From contig NZ_JARUBO010000005.1 of the NCBI RefSeq assembly GCF_029626235.1, forward strand, positions 6,792,001 through 6,856,000: a stretch of DNA of 64,000 nucleotides. Direction: 5' to 3'. The DNA comes from Micromonospora sp. WMMD1120 (GTDB lineage Bacteria; Actinomycetota; Actinomycetes; Mycobacteriales; Micromonosporaceae). Below are positions 16,654 to 25,766 of the stretch, one piece after another (the stretch's first letter is position 1; the number at the start of each line of letters is the position of its first letter). Both the position numbers and the translations under genes were made by a program. Under the pieces are notes generated by a model. The model saw nothing but the letters and a program-made list of their open reading frames with translations. It had not been told where the DNA came from and did not search any database.

Positions 16654-17079
16654 GTGACGGGGCCACTGGCGTCTACGCCGTGCACACTACCGCTGGTCGA
16701 GGTGGGCGTCAGCGAACTCAATCGGGATTGCCTGCCGGCGGCCGGAGCGGTGTTCGACCGGCTGCTGGCTCTGCAGCCCCGGCGGATCGTCATCGACCTG
16801 TCGCAGTGCCGGCACATCGACGCCGCCGCGATCGGCCTGCTGCTCGAGGTGCACCGGCGGCTGGCGCGCGCCGACGGCGTCCTCACCGTCCGTGACCCGA
16901 ATCCCCGTATCGCGCGCATCCTGCGTGACGCCCGGCTCGACCGGGTCCTGCAGCTCGTCAACAGTCCCCCGTCGTGTGCGTCCGTTCCATCGGCCGAGGG
17001 ACATCAGTCCGACTCGGCACAGCCGGCGCTTGTCGCCCATGGCCGCGCGTCGGTGCAGAGCCCGCACTGGACTAACTGA
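16654..17079 (+). CDS. STAS-domain protein lacking the usual phospho-serine
   Basis: A 141-residue protein with a STAS fold: RIVIDLSQCRHIDAAAIGLL, followed by EVHRRLARADGVLTV and ARLDRVLQLV. In standard anti-sigma antagonists the motif is IDSSG or IDSTG; here it is IDAAAIG, so no hydroxyl side chain is available for phosphorylation. It may be constitutively active or a structural/decoy partner. GTG at 16654 follows GAGAAGAGAGGG; the longer frame upstream is not supported. The C-terminal 35 residues are low-complexity. A possible response-regulator site lies 75 bp upstream. Confidence 0.8.
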   Translation: MTGPLASTPCTLPLVEVGVSELNRDCLPAAGAVFDRLLALQPRRIVIDLSQCRHIDAAAIGLLLEVHRRLARADGVLTVRDPNPRIARILRDARLDRVLQLVNSPPSCASVPSAEGHQSDSAQPALVAHGRASVQSPHWTN

Positions 17080-17158
17080 CAGCAACGGCATCGCCAACGC
17101 CTGAACACCTGAAACGCGGGCTTGCCGAGCATGGGCCCGATTCCCGGAGGAAACCAGA

Positions 17159-17782
17159 ATGACGGTCGTCCCGGACGAACACCTGATGACACTGATCTGT
17201 GACGCTTGCGGCGAATCCGTCCAGGCCAGCGCGTGCGTGCTCCCCGACGCCGAGGTCGTCTGGACCCTGGTGTCGGAGCAGGGCTGGAGCGGCTCCCCCT
17301 TCGCCACCGGGCCGCACCGCTGTCCGCACTGCAGTTTGCTGCCAGTCTCCGGCGGCGGTACGACGCGGCGTGACGACCACGGACCCGGGGGCATCCTCGG
17401 CATCGACCATCTGGACGACGTGACGATCGTCGTCGCCACCGGCGACATCGATCTCGACACCGGTGACACCCTGCGCGCGGCCCTACGCCACGCGGCCGAC
17501 ATGGGCGGGCACGTGGTGGTCGACCTCGCCCGGGTACACGTCATCGACTCCACTGGCCTCGGGCTCCTCGTCCGCGCCCACCGTGACGCCCGCGAACGTG
17601 GCGTCACGCTGTCGCTGGCCGCGCCGTCCCGGTTCATCCGCACGGTCCTGCACACCATGCGCCTGGAGGCGGCGTTTCCCATCTTCGACAGCCGTGACGA
17701 CGCCCTCGTTCAGCTGTCCCGGAGAACACCTGCCGATTCGGCGGCCACCCCGGCCACCGCGTCCGCTCGGTTCGGGCGGTAG
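17159..17782 (+). CDS. STAS-domain protein with N-terminal Cys-pair (zinc-ribbon-like) module
   Basis: A 207-residue protein. The first 60 residues carry two CxxC pairs, CDAC and CPHC, that look like a small zinc ribbon. Residues about 80-185 are a STAS domain with a complete phospho-site motif VIDSTGLGLLVRAHRDA. GGAGGAAACCAG precedes the ATG. Fusion of a metal-binding module to an anti-sigma antagonist may couple a redox or metal signal to partner switching, which is inference. It follows the other STAS gene by 80 bp in the same direction. Confidence 0.85.
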   Translation: MTVVPDEHLMTLICDACGESVQASACVLPDAEVVWTLVSEQGWSGSPFATGPHRCPHCSLLPVSGGGTTRRDDHGPGGILGIDHLDDVTIVVATGDIDLDTGDTLRAALRHAADMGGHVVVDLARVHVIDSTGLGLLVRAHRDARERGVTLSLAAPSRFIRTVLHTMRLEAAFPIFDSRDDALVQLSRRTPADSAATPATASARFGR

Positions 17783-17876
17783 CACCCCAACGCTGAGCTG
17801 GAGAGCCATGGTGCCGCCGCGGGCCTGGCGACACCAGTCGTGGATTCCGCACCACCCGACTGCCACCAGGAGTTCC

Positions 17877-18176
17877 ATGTACATGCACTGGCGGACACCC
17901 GGCGAGAACTGGTTCGGCGACGACTCGGACCAACCCCGACCGGGCGTCGAGGACCTGCGGATCGAGGCGCTTGTCGCCCAACGTCTGAGCGGCGACTGGA
18001 CCACGCGGAAGCAACAGATCACCGTCGCCGTGCAGAACCGGGTCGTCATCCTGACGGGTCTGGTACGCGACGCCGACGCGCGACGGGTGGCCGGCGAGCT
18101 CACCTGGGACACGCCTGGTGTCTTCGATGTCTGCAACACCCTGCGGCTCACCGGGCAGCGGCGCGGCCGCCGGTAG
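17877..18176 (+). CDS. BON-domain protein
   Basis: A 99-residue protein with one BON domain: IEALVAQRLSGDWTTRKQQI, TVAVQNRVVILTGLV, WDTPGVFDVCNTLRL. BON domains bind phospholipid or glycans and are frequent in osmotic-stress proteins. There is no signal peptide. CAGGAG precedes the ATG at 17877. A second short BON protein is encoded at 21382-21660 with the same VQNRVVIL core, so the two may be paralogues. No catalytic function expected. Confidence 0.85.
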   Translation: MYMHWRTPGENWFGDDSDQPRPGVEDLRIEALVAQRLSGDWTTRKQQITVAVQNRVVILTGLVRDADARRVAGELTWDTPGVFDVCNTLRLTGQRRGRR

Positions 18177-18316
18177 GCGCGGACCCAGAGCCAGCCGAGC
18201 GCCGAGTACGGCCGCCTGAAGGCTGAAGCGTTGCGTGGGCTGCGTGGGGTGGTGATCGGTGAGGTCGCGAATGCGGTCGAGAACGACAGCTGACCGCGCC
18301 ACCCAGCTGTGCGGCG

Positions 18317-19630
18317 CTACTGCGCGTTCGCCTGACCGTCCTCAGCCTTCTCGGTACCCTCGGAGGGGACAGCCGCCGCCGGGTTGTCGGTGGGCTGGCG
18401 CGAGACCGTCACCCGCCGGCGCACCCGGCGCACGCGACGCACCCGGCGCAGCGCGTCGTGCCAGGTGGGCGTGTCGCCGGTGTCGTCGAAGGCCCGCGCG
18501 ACCACGACGTCGGTCGAGGAGTGCGCCAGGATCGAGATGACGATCGTCAACGCGACCAGGTGGAATATCTCGTCCGCCGCGGGGATGCCGGACTCGATCA
18601 CCAGCAGGCCGTAGACGACCGAGGCGAAACCTTTGGGCCCGAACCACATGGCCGCCGCCTGCTCTCGCAGGCTCAGCCCGGAGCGCAGGAACGAGATCCA
18701 CAGCGCGATCGGCCGGGCGACCACGATGGCCAGCACGGCGAAGACCCAACCCGTCCACGAGATGTCGCCGAGGAAGTCGACCGAGATCAGGGCCCCGAAG
18801 ACCAGCAGTGCGCCCAGCTTGAGCAGTTCCGCGACGTTCTCTCCGAAGTGCTCGAACGCGGCGCGCTCGCGGGGCCCGAAGGTCGCCACGGTGATGCCGG
18901 CGGCGAACGCGGCGAGGAACAGGTTGCCGTGGGTGGCCTTGCCGAGCGCCAGCACCAGCAGCCCGATCGCGACCCCGTTCAGCGGCGCGTACGCCGCCGA
19001 GGCGGCGAAGAAGCGCGTGCGCTCCAGCGCGAGCGCCGCCAGCGGCACCAGCACACCGATCGCCAGGCCGACGGCCAGTTCCGTGGTCAACTCACCCAGG
19101 TGCAGGTCATCGGAGCCGGCCGCTACCGCGAGCAGCACCACCACGAACGGCAGGGCGAGGCCGTCGTTCACCCCGGACTCGACGTTGAGGAGGTGCCGCA
19201 ACCGTGCGGGCACCTTGTCGTTGCCGACCAACGCGGCCGCGAAAACCGGGTCCGTGGGCGCCAGGATCGCCCCCACCAGGAGAGCCTCCGCCCAATCCAA
19301 CCCGGCCACGTAGTGCGCCAGCGCCGCGGTCACCAGCAACGTCAGGGGCAGGCCCCAACCCAACGCCCTGCCGGGCAGTCTCCACGCGCTGCGCAGGTCC
19401 GGCCAGCCGACGCGCATCCCGTCGGTGAACAGCACCGCGAACAGAGCCAGCTCGGCCAGTTGCGCCACGATCGGTGAATCGGCCTCCAGGTGCAGCACCC
19501 CGGTGGTGCCGTCACCGAGGACGAACCCGGCGACCAGGAAGAGTGCTGCCGTGGACAGGATCGTCCGGTGCGCGAGCGCCGACACGAGCACGGCGGCGAG
19601 CAGGACAGCGGCAAAGCACAGGAGCAGCAC
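18317..19630 (-). CDS. Cation/proton antiporter (CPA1/NhaP type)
   Basis: A 437-residue protein with about 12 hydrophobic helices. The ion-translocation motifs ILAPTDPVFAAAL and VESGVNDGLALPFV are those of CPA1 Na+(K+)/H+ antiporters, the conserved Asp pair being in the second. The last 50 residues are a charged cytosolic tail with Arg-rich RRVRRVRRVRRR. GTG at 19630 begins directly with the first helix. It is one of three such antiporters in this window, relevant to the predicted sodium-pumping rhodopsin. Confidence 0.92.
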   Translation of the reverse strand: MLLLCFAAVLLAAVLVSALAHRTILSTAALFLVAGFVLGDGTTGVLHLEADSPIVAQLAELALFAVLFTDGMRVGWPDLRSAWRLPGRALGWGLPLTLLVTAALAHYVAGLDWAEALLVGAILAPTDPVFAAALVGNDKVPARLRHLLNVESGVNDGLALPFVVVLLAVAAGSDDLHLGELTTELAVGLAIGVLVPLAALALERTRFFAASAAYAPLNGVAIGLLVLALGKATHGNLFLAAFAAGITVATFGPRERAAFEHFGENVAELLKLGALLVFGALISVDFLGDISWTGWVFAVLAIVVARPIALWISFLRSGLSLREQAAAMWFGPKGFASVVYGLLVIESGIPAADEIFHLVALTIVISILAHSSTDVVVARAFDDTGDTPTWHDALRRVRRVRRVRRRVTVSRQPTDNPAAAVPSEGTEKAEDGQANAQ

Positions 19631-19775
19631 GTAAACCTCCGACGCACAGGGTTCGACCCGGTGCCGACCAGACTTCCCGGCGCTCCAAGACCCCGCAGAT
19701 CATAACGGTCCACCGACGGTACCGCTCTCGCCGCATGGAGGCCGTGGGACCCGGGTCGGCCGCGCCCTCGAACAG

Positions 19776-20073
19776 TTACCGCTCCGCGTCGACGACGTCC
19801 GACAGGCTGCTGCCGTCACCGATCTGGTTGCGGGGAATCAGGCTGAGGCTTCCGTCCGTCTCCAGCACCACGGCGCCGAGACCGCTGAGCTCACCCGTAC
19901 CCCTGGCTGCGGGCGGCCTGCCGGATCTCGCTGTCGGTGACCCGGGCCTGGCGCATGGCTCGCGCGCGCAGGTGTCCGTCGTACAGCAGCCGCAGGATTA
20001 TCACGAGCGCCGGGTAGACGAGTGCGGCGACGACCAGCACACGCAGCAGATCACCGGGATTCTTCAATACCAT
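19776..20073 (-). pseudogene. DUF421 (YetF-like) gene remnant
   Basis: The N-terminus MVLKNPGDLLRVLVVAALVY matches the intact DUF421 gene at 25767. After VIILR it jumps to LLYDGHLRARAMRQ, the region that lies about 85 residues later in the intact paralogue, so the middle membrane segments are deleted. After AARSQG the frame also shifts: the continuation GAVVLETDGSLSLIP, NQIGDGSSLSDVVDAER is read in another frame and ends at TAA 19776-19778. Both an internal deletion and a frameshift make this non-functional. Confidence 0.85.
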
Positions 20074-20159
20074 CACCAACTCGTACCCCCGGGGTGGTTT
20101 CCAAGCGACGCCCCGTGCCCGGCACGATTCATCGGGCTGGGTGGCGGGTAGGTGCCAGC

Positions 20160-21365
20160 ATGAATGCTCGCCGCTCGTCGACCGGGGGCAGCCGGGCGCC
20201 GCTTGTCGTTCTGGCCCGCCGGCTCCGGAATCTGGTGGCCGGGAGCCGCAGCCGCGCCGACCGTGCGGCCCGGCTGCGGAGGCGCCAACTGGGGATCATT
20301 GTGTTGATCGCGGCGCAGGCCGGCCTGGCAGCGGCGCTGTCATGGTGGTTGGCTTACAGCGTCTTGGGCAATCCGAACCCGGTGTTCGCGCCGACCGCCG
20401 CGGTCGGCACCATCGCCGCGGCGATCGGCCAGCGCGGACGGCGCACCCTGGAGCTGTTGATCGGGGTGGGCCTGGGTATCGCCATCGGCGACGGCCTGGT
20501 CTCGCTCATCGGCACCGGCGCGTGGCAGACGGGCGTCATCGTCGCCCTGGCCATCGCCGTCGCGCTCGGCCTGGCCGGGCGGGGCGGCACAGTGGTCAGC
20601 CAGGTCGGTGGTACGGCGGTGCTGATCGCCACGCTCTCCTCCAGCCAACAGAACCTTGAACTTCCCAGGATCGTCGACGCGGTGACCGGGAGCCTGGTGG
20701 GCCTGGTGGTGGTGGCGTTACTGCTACCGCTGCAACCGATGCGGGTCCTGCATCGAGCGGTTGCGCCCGTCTTCGACGCGCTCGCCGGCCACCTCGACGA
20801 GACGCAGCAGGCGATACGCACAGAAGACGCGGACCGTGCGGTCGGGGCGTTGCGCGGCATGCGCGCCATGGGACCGGACATGGAGCGGCTGCGCGAGGCG
20901 CTCAGCGGCGCCGAAGAGGTGGTGACGGTCGCGCCGGCGCGGTGGCGCTGGCGGCAGCACTACCGCCGCTACGAGTACGGCGCCGAGCATCTGAGCCGCG
21001 TTATCACCGGCAGCAGGAGCCTGGCGCGCCGATCGGCGACGATGATCGAGTACGGGGAGAACATTCCCGGTCACCTTCCCGACGCCGTCGCGGCGCTCGC
21101 GGATGCCGTGCGGCAGTTGCAGCGGGAGGTGCGTGCCGACAAGACCCACGAGGGGACCCGCCGACACACGCTCCGAGCAACGGACGAGGCGGGCCGGGCC
21201 GTCGGCGTGGGATTGCAGAATTTCGGCACTTCTGTCGCCACTCAGGTCCGTGTCATAGCCAGTGACCTCTTGCGAGCCACCGGCTGCCCGGTGGAGGAGG
21301 CGAACCGGCAGGTCCGGGACGTGGCACGGGCGGCCGAACGGCACGGGCCGGGTGAACCGTCGTGA
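20160..21365 (+). CDS. FUSC/aromatic-acid-exporter-like membrane protein
   Basis: A 401-residue protein. Residues about 40-195 form six hydrophobic helices (LGIIVLIAAQAGLAAALSWW, FAPTAAVGTIAAAIGQRGRR, ELLIGVGLGIAIGDGLVSLI, GSLVGLVVVALLLPLQP). The rest is a soluble, helix-rich domain. FAPTAAV together with GQRGRRTLELLIGVGLGI is the FUSC/ArAE signature. Members are thought to export aromatic or other acids, but substrates are mostly untested. ATG at 20160 is chosen over upstream in-frame codons because it begins the basic, helix-preceding segment; the ribosome site is weak. Confidence 0.82.
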   Translation: MNARRSSTGGSRAPLVVLARRLRNLVAGSRSRADRAARLRRRQLGIIVLIAAQAGLAAALSWWLAYSVLGNPNPVFAPTAAVGTIAAAIGQRGRRTLELLIGVGLGIAIGDGLVSLIGTGAWQTGVIVALAIAVALGLAGRGGTVVSQVGGTAVLIATLSSSQQNLELPRIVDAVTGSLVGLVVVALLLPLQPMRVLHRAVAPVFDALAGHLDETQQAIRTEDADRAVGALRGMRAMGPDMERLREALSGAEEVVTVAPARWRWRQHYRRYEYGAEHLSRVITGSRSLARRSATMIEYGENIPGHLPDAVAALADAVRQLQREVRADKTHEGTRRHTLRATDEAGRAVGVGLQNFGTSVATQVRVIASDLLRATGCPVEEANRQVRDVARAAERHGPGEPS

Positions 21366-21381
21366 CGGTGGACCGGCCTGT

Positions 21382-21660
21382 TCACCGCTGCAACGGTCGC
21401 AGCCGGTTGTTGACGTCGTGCACGCCTGGCGTGCTCCAGGCCAGAGCATGAGCGTGCGCGCTCAATTCGGCGCAGGTGACCACGCCGTCGAGAATCACCA
21501 CACGGTTCTGCACCTCGATGCAGATGCGTTCATAGCGCAACTGGGGGTCCCGCTGCATGATCTCCAGCAGCCGGTAAGCCAGCCGCGCATCGTCGCAGGG
21601 GGGCTGAACCGGAACAGACGAGAAGAAATCGTCGGGCAGGAACCAGGGGACGTAGGTCAT
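21382..21660 (-). CDS. BON-domain protein
   Basis: A 92-residue protein with a single BON domain: RLAYRLLEIMQRDPQLRYE, ICIEVQNRVVILDGVV, WSTPGVHDVNNRLRPL. It resembles the BON protein at 17877-18176. GGGAG precedes the ATG by four bases. It is encoded about 80 bp downstream of the PRC-barrel gene on the same strand, so the two stress-type proteins are probably co-transcribed. Confidence 0.85.
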   Translation of the reverse strand: MTYVPWFLPDDFFSSVPVQPPCDDARLAYRLLEIMQRDPQLRYERICIEVQNRVVILDGVVTCAELSAHAHALAWSTPGVHDVNNRLRPLQR

Positions 21661-21743
21661 GATGCTCCCTCGCAGATGCTTGCGTGTTTCGACGGCCGGG
21701 GCACGGCCGCCGAAACACGCCTCGATCGAGGTTCGCCGGCACC

Positions 21744-22175
21744 TCAGCGTCGGGCCGGGGGTGTGGGGTACGGCGGGGCTACACCACTCGGACTGAAGAA
21801 CGGCGCATAGCCGTAGTACCAGTACACGTCCTCGTAGAAGCCCGTGTTCTCGACGACCTCCGGGTCGTACGTCGGGGCCTGCTCGATCTTCTCCCGGGTC
21901 AGCTCGACCCGCACGGTGTCCTCGGTGACGTCGCTGACCGCCTCGACCGGCAGGAAGGTGGCCGTCGCGCCGATGCCGAGAATGCCCCCGTGCTCGACGC
22001 GCAGGAATCGCACCTTGCGCTCCTCGCGATCGATCAGCAGGTCGTCGACCTTGCCCAGGTCGCCACCGTCGGCGTCGAGGACCCGCCGACCACGCACATC
22101 CTGCTCGGCATCCGCGATCGTCTGCCCCGAGTCGGCGAGCTTGACCAGAATCGCCGCCGTCGTTTCGTGTGCCAT
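21744..22175 (-). CDS. PRC-barrel domain protein
   Basis: A 143-residue soluble protein. The PRC barrel spans about residues 20-100: DVRGRRVLDADGGDLGKVDD, LLIDREERKVRFLRVEHGG, ATATFLPVEAVSDVTEDTVR. The C-terminal 40 residues are Tyr/Pro-rich (YEDVYWYYGYAPFF) and probably disordered. PRC barrels act as small interaction domains in photosynthetic reaction centres and ribosome maturation, and free-standing actinobacterial versions are usually stress-linked. AAGGAGCAGCTC precedes the ATG. Confidence 0.88.
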   Translation of the reverse strand: MAHETTAAILVKLADSGQTIADAEQDVRGRRVLDADGGDLGKVDDLLIDREERKVRFLRVEHGGILGIGATATFLPVEAVSDVTEDTVRVELTREKIEQAPTYDPEVVENTGFYEDVYWYYGYAPFFSPSGVAPPYPTPPARR

Positions 22176-22369
22176 GAGCTGCTCCTTCCGTAGCGCCTGA
22201 TCCTTCTGCCCTACCCAGGCGTCGGCCCGATCAATACGACGAAACGATGACGTTTACCGCCCGGTCTTGTGACGGATGAATACAACTGCGCCACCTGAGG
22301 TGTAATACGGCGTGGGTACTCTCGATGAGGCACCGCCATCCGGCACTGCTGATCAGCTGAGGGGGAAAC

Positions 22370-24349
22370 ATGCCCGACCACATCGACGTCGCCCGCCTGC
22401 GCGAGGTGCTGGACGGGCCGTGGGCGAAGGTGCGCGACGCGCACCGGGAGCACCTCGACGAACGCTTCCTGCCGGTGTACGGCGAGACCGGTGAGCAGGC
22501 ACGGGAGCGGATCACCAGGTTGCTCACCGAACTTCCCACCGAGCTGGGCATGGCCTCGGCCTTCCCGACGGAGTACGGCGGCAGCGCCGACGTCGGCGGC
22601 TCGATCGTCGCCAGTGAGATGTTGGCGCAGGTCGACCTGTCGCTGATGGTCAAGGCGGGCGTGCAGTGGGGCCTGTTCGGCGGCGCGCTCGCGGCCCTCG
22701 GCACCCGAGCCCACCACGACGCCTATCTCCGGGACATCGTCTCGGGCACGATCTTCGGCTGCTTCGCCATGACCGAGACCGGACACGGCTCCGACGTCCA
22801 GCAGTTGCGCACCACCTGCACGTACGACCCGCGGACGCAGACCTTCGACCTGCACACCCCGCACGAGGCGGCCCGCAAGGACTACATCGGCAACGCCGCC
22901 CGGGACGGACGGATGGCCGTGGTGTTCGCGCAGTTGATCACGAACGGTGAGCGGCACGGCGTACACGCGTGGTTGGTGCCGATCCGCGACGCGCAGGGCA
23001 ACCCGATGCCCGGCGTGCGCATCGGCGACGCCGGGCCCAAGGCCGGCCTGCTCGGCGTGGACAACGGGCGGCTCACCTTCGACCACGTAAGGGTGCCGCG
23101 CGAGATGTTGCTCGACCGCTACGGCCACGTCGCCGAGGACGGGACGTACTCCAGCCCGATCGAGAACGACTCCCGGCGCTTCTTCACCATGCTCGGCACC
23201 CTGGTCCGTGGCCGGGTGAGCGTGGGTGGCGCCGCGTCGGCGGCCACCAGGTCGGCGCTGACCATCGCGGTGCGCTACGGCGACATCCGCCGGCAGTTCG
23301 CCACGCCCGACGGGAAGCGGGAGGTGCTGCTCAACGACTACCTGGCCCATCAGCGCAAGCTGCTGCCCGCCCTGGCCACCACCTACGCGTTGCATTTCGC
23401 CCAGACCCAGCTGGTCGTCGCGCTCAGCGAGGTGCAGGGCGGCGACGAGCCGGTCGACGAGCACCGGCAACGGGAACTGGAGTCCCGGGCCGCCGCCCTC
23501 AAGGCCGCGCAGACCTGGCACGCGACCCGCACCATCCAGATGTGCCGGGAGGCCTGTGGCGGCGCCGGCTACCTGGCCGAGAACCGGCTGCCCAGCCTCA
23601 AGGCCGACACCGACGTCTTCACCACCTTTGAGGGCGACAACACCGTGCTGTTGCAGCTCGTCGCCAAGGGGCTGCTCACGGGCTACCGGGACGAGTTCGG
23701 CTCACTGGACGGCTGGGGTCGCGCGTCCTTCGCCGCCGAGCAGGTCCGCGAGATGGTGCTCGAACGCACCGCCGCGCGGTCGCTCATCGAGCGGCTCGTC
23801 AGCGCCGTGCCCGGCCGGGACGAGGAAATCGCCGTCACCGACCGTGGCTGGCAGCTCAGGGCCTTCGAGGACCGCGAGAGGCACCTCCTCGACGGCGCGG
23901 TCCGTCGCCTGCGCAACGGGGCGGCGACGAAGAAGGACCGTCCCTTCGACATCTTCAACGACGTCCAGGACCACGTCCTGAGCGTCGCCACCGCGCACAC
24001 CGACCGGATCACCCTGGAGGCGTTCGTCGCGGGCATCGACGACACCGCCGACCCGGCGGTCCGGGCGCTGCTCTCGCGGGTCTGCGACCTCTACGCGCTC
24101 AGCGTCATCGAGGCCAACAAGGGCTGGTTCCTGGAGCACGGCCGGCTCACGCCGGCCCGGTCGAAGGCGATCACCAACGTGGTGAACGACCTACTCAAAG
24201 AGCTGCGCCCGCACCTGCGCACCCTCGTGGACGGTTTCGCCATTCCAGACAAGTGGCTGCACTGCGCCATCCTGCGCGAGGAACCCCGCCGACAGGAGAG
24301 CACGACCGCCCACGACATCGCCGATGATCCGCAGGCAGTCTCGGCGTAG
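22370..24349 (+). CDS. Acyl-CoA oxidase/dehydrogenase family protein
   Basis: A 659-residue flavoprotein. FAD-binding motifs CFAMTETGHGSDVQQLRTT and FTTFEGDNTVLLQLVAKGLL, and the segment CREACGGAGYLAENRLPSLK, match peroxisomal-type acyl-CoA oxidases more closely than the 380-residue dehydrogenases. Such enzymes desaturate acyl-CoA and, if oxidases, give electrons directly to O2 to make H2O2. GAGGGGGAAAC precedes the ATG. No other beta-oxidation gene is adjacent, so it appears to be a stand-alone lipid-turnover gene. Oxidase versus dehydrogenase activity cannot be settled from sequence. Confidence 0.88.
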   Translation: MPDHIDVARLREVLDGPWAKVRDAHREHLDERFLPVYGETGEQARERITRLLTELPTELGMASAFPTEYGGSADVGGSIVASEMLAQVDLSLMVKAGVQWGLFGGALAALGTRAHHDAYLRDIVSGTIFGCFAMTETGHGSDVQQLRTTCTYDPRTQTFDLHTPHEAARKDYIGNAARDGRMAVVFAQLITNGERHGVHAWLVPIRDAQGNPMPGVRIGDAGPKAGLLGVDNGRLTFDHVRVPREMLLDRYGHVAEDGTYSSPIENDSRRFFTMLGTLVRGRVSVGGAASAATRSALTIAVRYGDIRRQFATPDGKREVLLNDYLAHQRKLLPALATTYALHFAQTQLVVALSEVQGGDEPVDEHRQRELESRAAALKAAQTWHATRTIQMCREACGGAGYLAENRLPSLKADTDVFTTFEGDNTVLLQLVAKGLLTGYRDEFGSLDGWGRASFAAEQVREMVLERTAARSLIERLVSAVPGRDEEIAVTDRGWQLRAFEDRERHLLDGAVRRLRNGAATKKDRPFDIFNDVQDHVLSVATAHTDRITLEAFVAGIDDTADPAVRALLSRVCDLYALSVIEANKGWFLEHGRLTPARSKAITNVVNDLLKELRPHLRTLVDGFAIPDKWLHCAILREEPRRQESTTAHDIADDPQAVSA

Positions 24350-24578
24350 GCAGAGGGCTCCGCTGGCACGGCCGTCTGGCGCAAGGCTGATCGTTAGCGG
24401 GTGTCGCGGACGGCGCAGCCGGATCGGTTGATCAACTTCGAGCCCGCGCAACCCCCGTCCGACCAACTCAGCCCGCACCGGCCGTTCCCGAGAATCCGCT
24501 GACACCGGCTGCCTATGGTGAAGCAGACGCGACAGCAACGTACCGACCGGTCGCCGCCGAGGACGATGGGCAAGCACC

Positions 24579-25505
24579 ATGGAGCGGTTCCTGGAGGCAC
24601 TCTGGGACACGAGCAGCGTGAGTGGCCGCCTCGTGACCAGCGCTGTCCTGATCGTGCTTGCCGTCGTCATCGCCGCCCTGGCCGGGCGACTCTCCACCCT
24701 GCGGGTGAAGGACACCGCCAACCGCTACTACCTGCGCAAGGCGACGCACTACCTGACCGTCGTGGCGTTGCTGTTCGCGCTGGCACTGCTGTGGAGGCCG
24801 TTCGCCGGCAGGATCGGCCTGGTCGTCGGACTGGTCGGCGTCGGTCTCGCGCTGGCACTGCAGGAGGTCATCGGCGCGTTCGCCGGGTGGATCAGCATCA
24901 TGACCGGCCGACAGTTCCGCGTCGGTGACCGGATCCAGATGTGCGACGTGCGCGGCGACGTTCTCGAAATCACCCCCCTGCGCACCCGCATCCTGGAAAG
25001 CGGCTCGTCCACCGACCCGGAATCGTGGATCCGTGGCCGCCAGTACACCGGGCGGGTGGTCTCACTGTCGAACCGCTTCGTCTTCTGCACACCGGTCTAC
25101 AACAGCAGCATGGTGCTCGACCACCTGTGGGAGGAACTGACCCTGCCCATCCCCTACGAGGCCGACTGGCACCTGGCGGAGCGCATCCTCTGCGAGGAAG
25201 CCCGGAACGTCTCCTCGACGGCCGAAGCCCGCGGTGCCATCGACGCGATGCGTCACCGCTACCCGACTGCCGAGGCGGAGGTCGATCCGCGCGTGTTCGT
25301 CCGCGCCACCTCGAACTGGATCGAGCTGTCGGCACGGTTCGTGGTGCCGGTGCGCGGCGCCCGTCACGTCAAGGACCAGGTAACCCGGCGGGTGCTGGAT
25401 CGCTTCGCCGAAAGCGGCATCCGGGTGGCATCGGAAACCCAGGACATCACCATTCACACACCCCACCCGATGAAACCGGCCGCCACCTCGTCCGACCACA
25501 GGTAG
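24579..25505 (+). CDS. MscS-family mechanosensitive channel-like protein
   Basis: A 308-residue protein with three membrane helices (near residues 15-35, 55-75 and 78-110) and an MscS-type pore/beta domain: GVGLALALQEVIGAFAGWIS followed by FRVGDRIQMCDVRGDVLEIT. The C-terminal alpha/beta domain is shortened relative to E. coli MscS. It should open under membrane tension to release solutes during osmotic downshock. The insertion between strands (LESGSSTDPESWIRGRQYTG) is longer than usual. The 229 bp upstream show no gene. Confidence 0.85.
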   Translation: MERFLEALWDTSSVSGRLVTSAVLIVLAVVIAALAGRLSTLRVKDTANRYYLRKATHYLTVVALLFALALLWRPFAGRIGLVVGLVGVGLALALQEVIGAFAGWISIMTGRQFRVGDRIQMCDVRGDVLEITPLRTRILESGSSTDPESWIRGRQYTGRVVSLSNRFVFCTPVYNSSMVLDHLWEELTLPIPYEADWHLAERILCEEARNVSSTAEARGAIDAMRHRYPTAEAEVDPRVFVRATSNWIELSARFVVPVRGARHVKDQVTRRVLDRFAESGIRVASETQDITIHTPHPMKPAATSSDHR

Positions 25506-25580
25506 GGGTCGCCGTGCTCGCCCCCGTCATCACACCCGGCAGCCCAACCTGAGGATCTCGTACCTCTCGTCCTGCTGTAG

Positions 25581-25757
25581 CCGCCCCGTCTGCTGCTGCG
25601 TCCACTCGCCGGCCCGGCCGCCGGTGCGCTACTCGTGGCCGCGACCATGCTCGCCGCCTCACTCGGTGTCCGCCACACGGTCGAGCCGGGCACCGTCAGC
25701 GTCGGAAACCTCGCGCCGACCGATCCCTTCGGCGTACGCCCCTTGAATCGTGGGTAG
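25581..25757 (+). other. Open-frame remnant with one hydrophobic helix
   Basis: Between two stops a 58-codon frame reads LLLRPLAGPAAGALLVAATM, then LAASLGVRHTVEPGTVSVGN and ends in PFGVRPLNRG. It looks like the end of a small membrane protein. It lacks a good start and ribosome site; an internal GTG at 25635 or ATG is possible. It ends 9 bp before the DUF421 gene. Could be a decayed gene or a very small membrane protein. Confidence 0.25.
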
Positions 25758-25766
25758 CTCCCCGTA

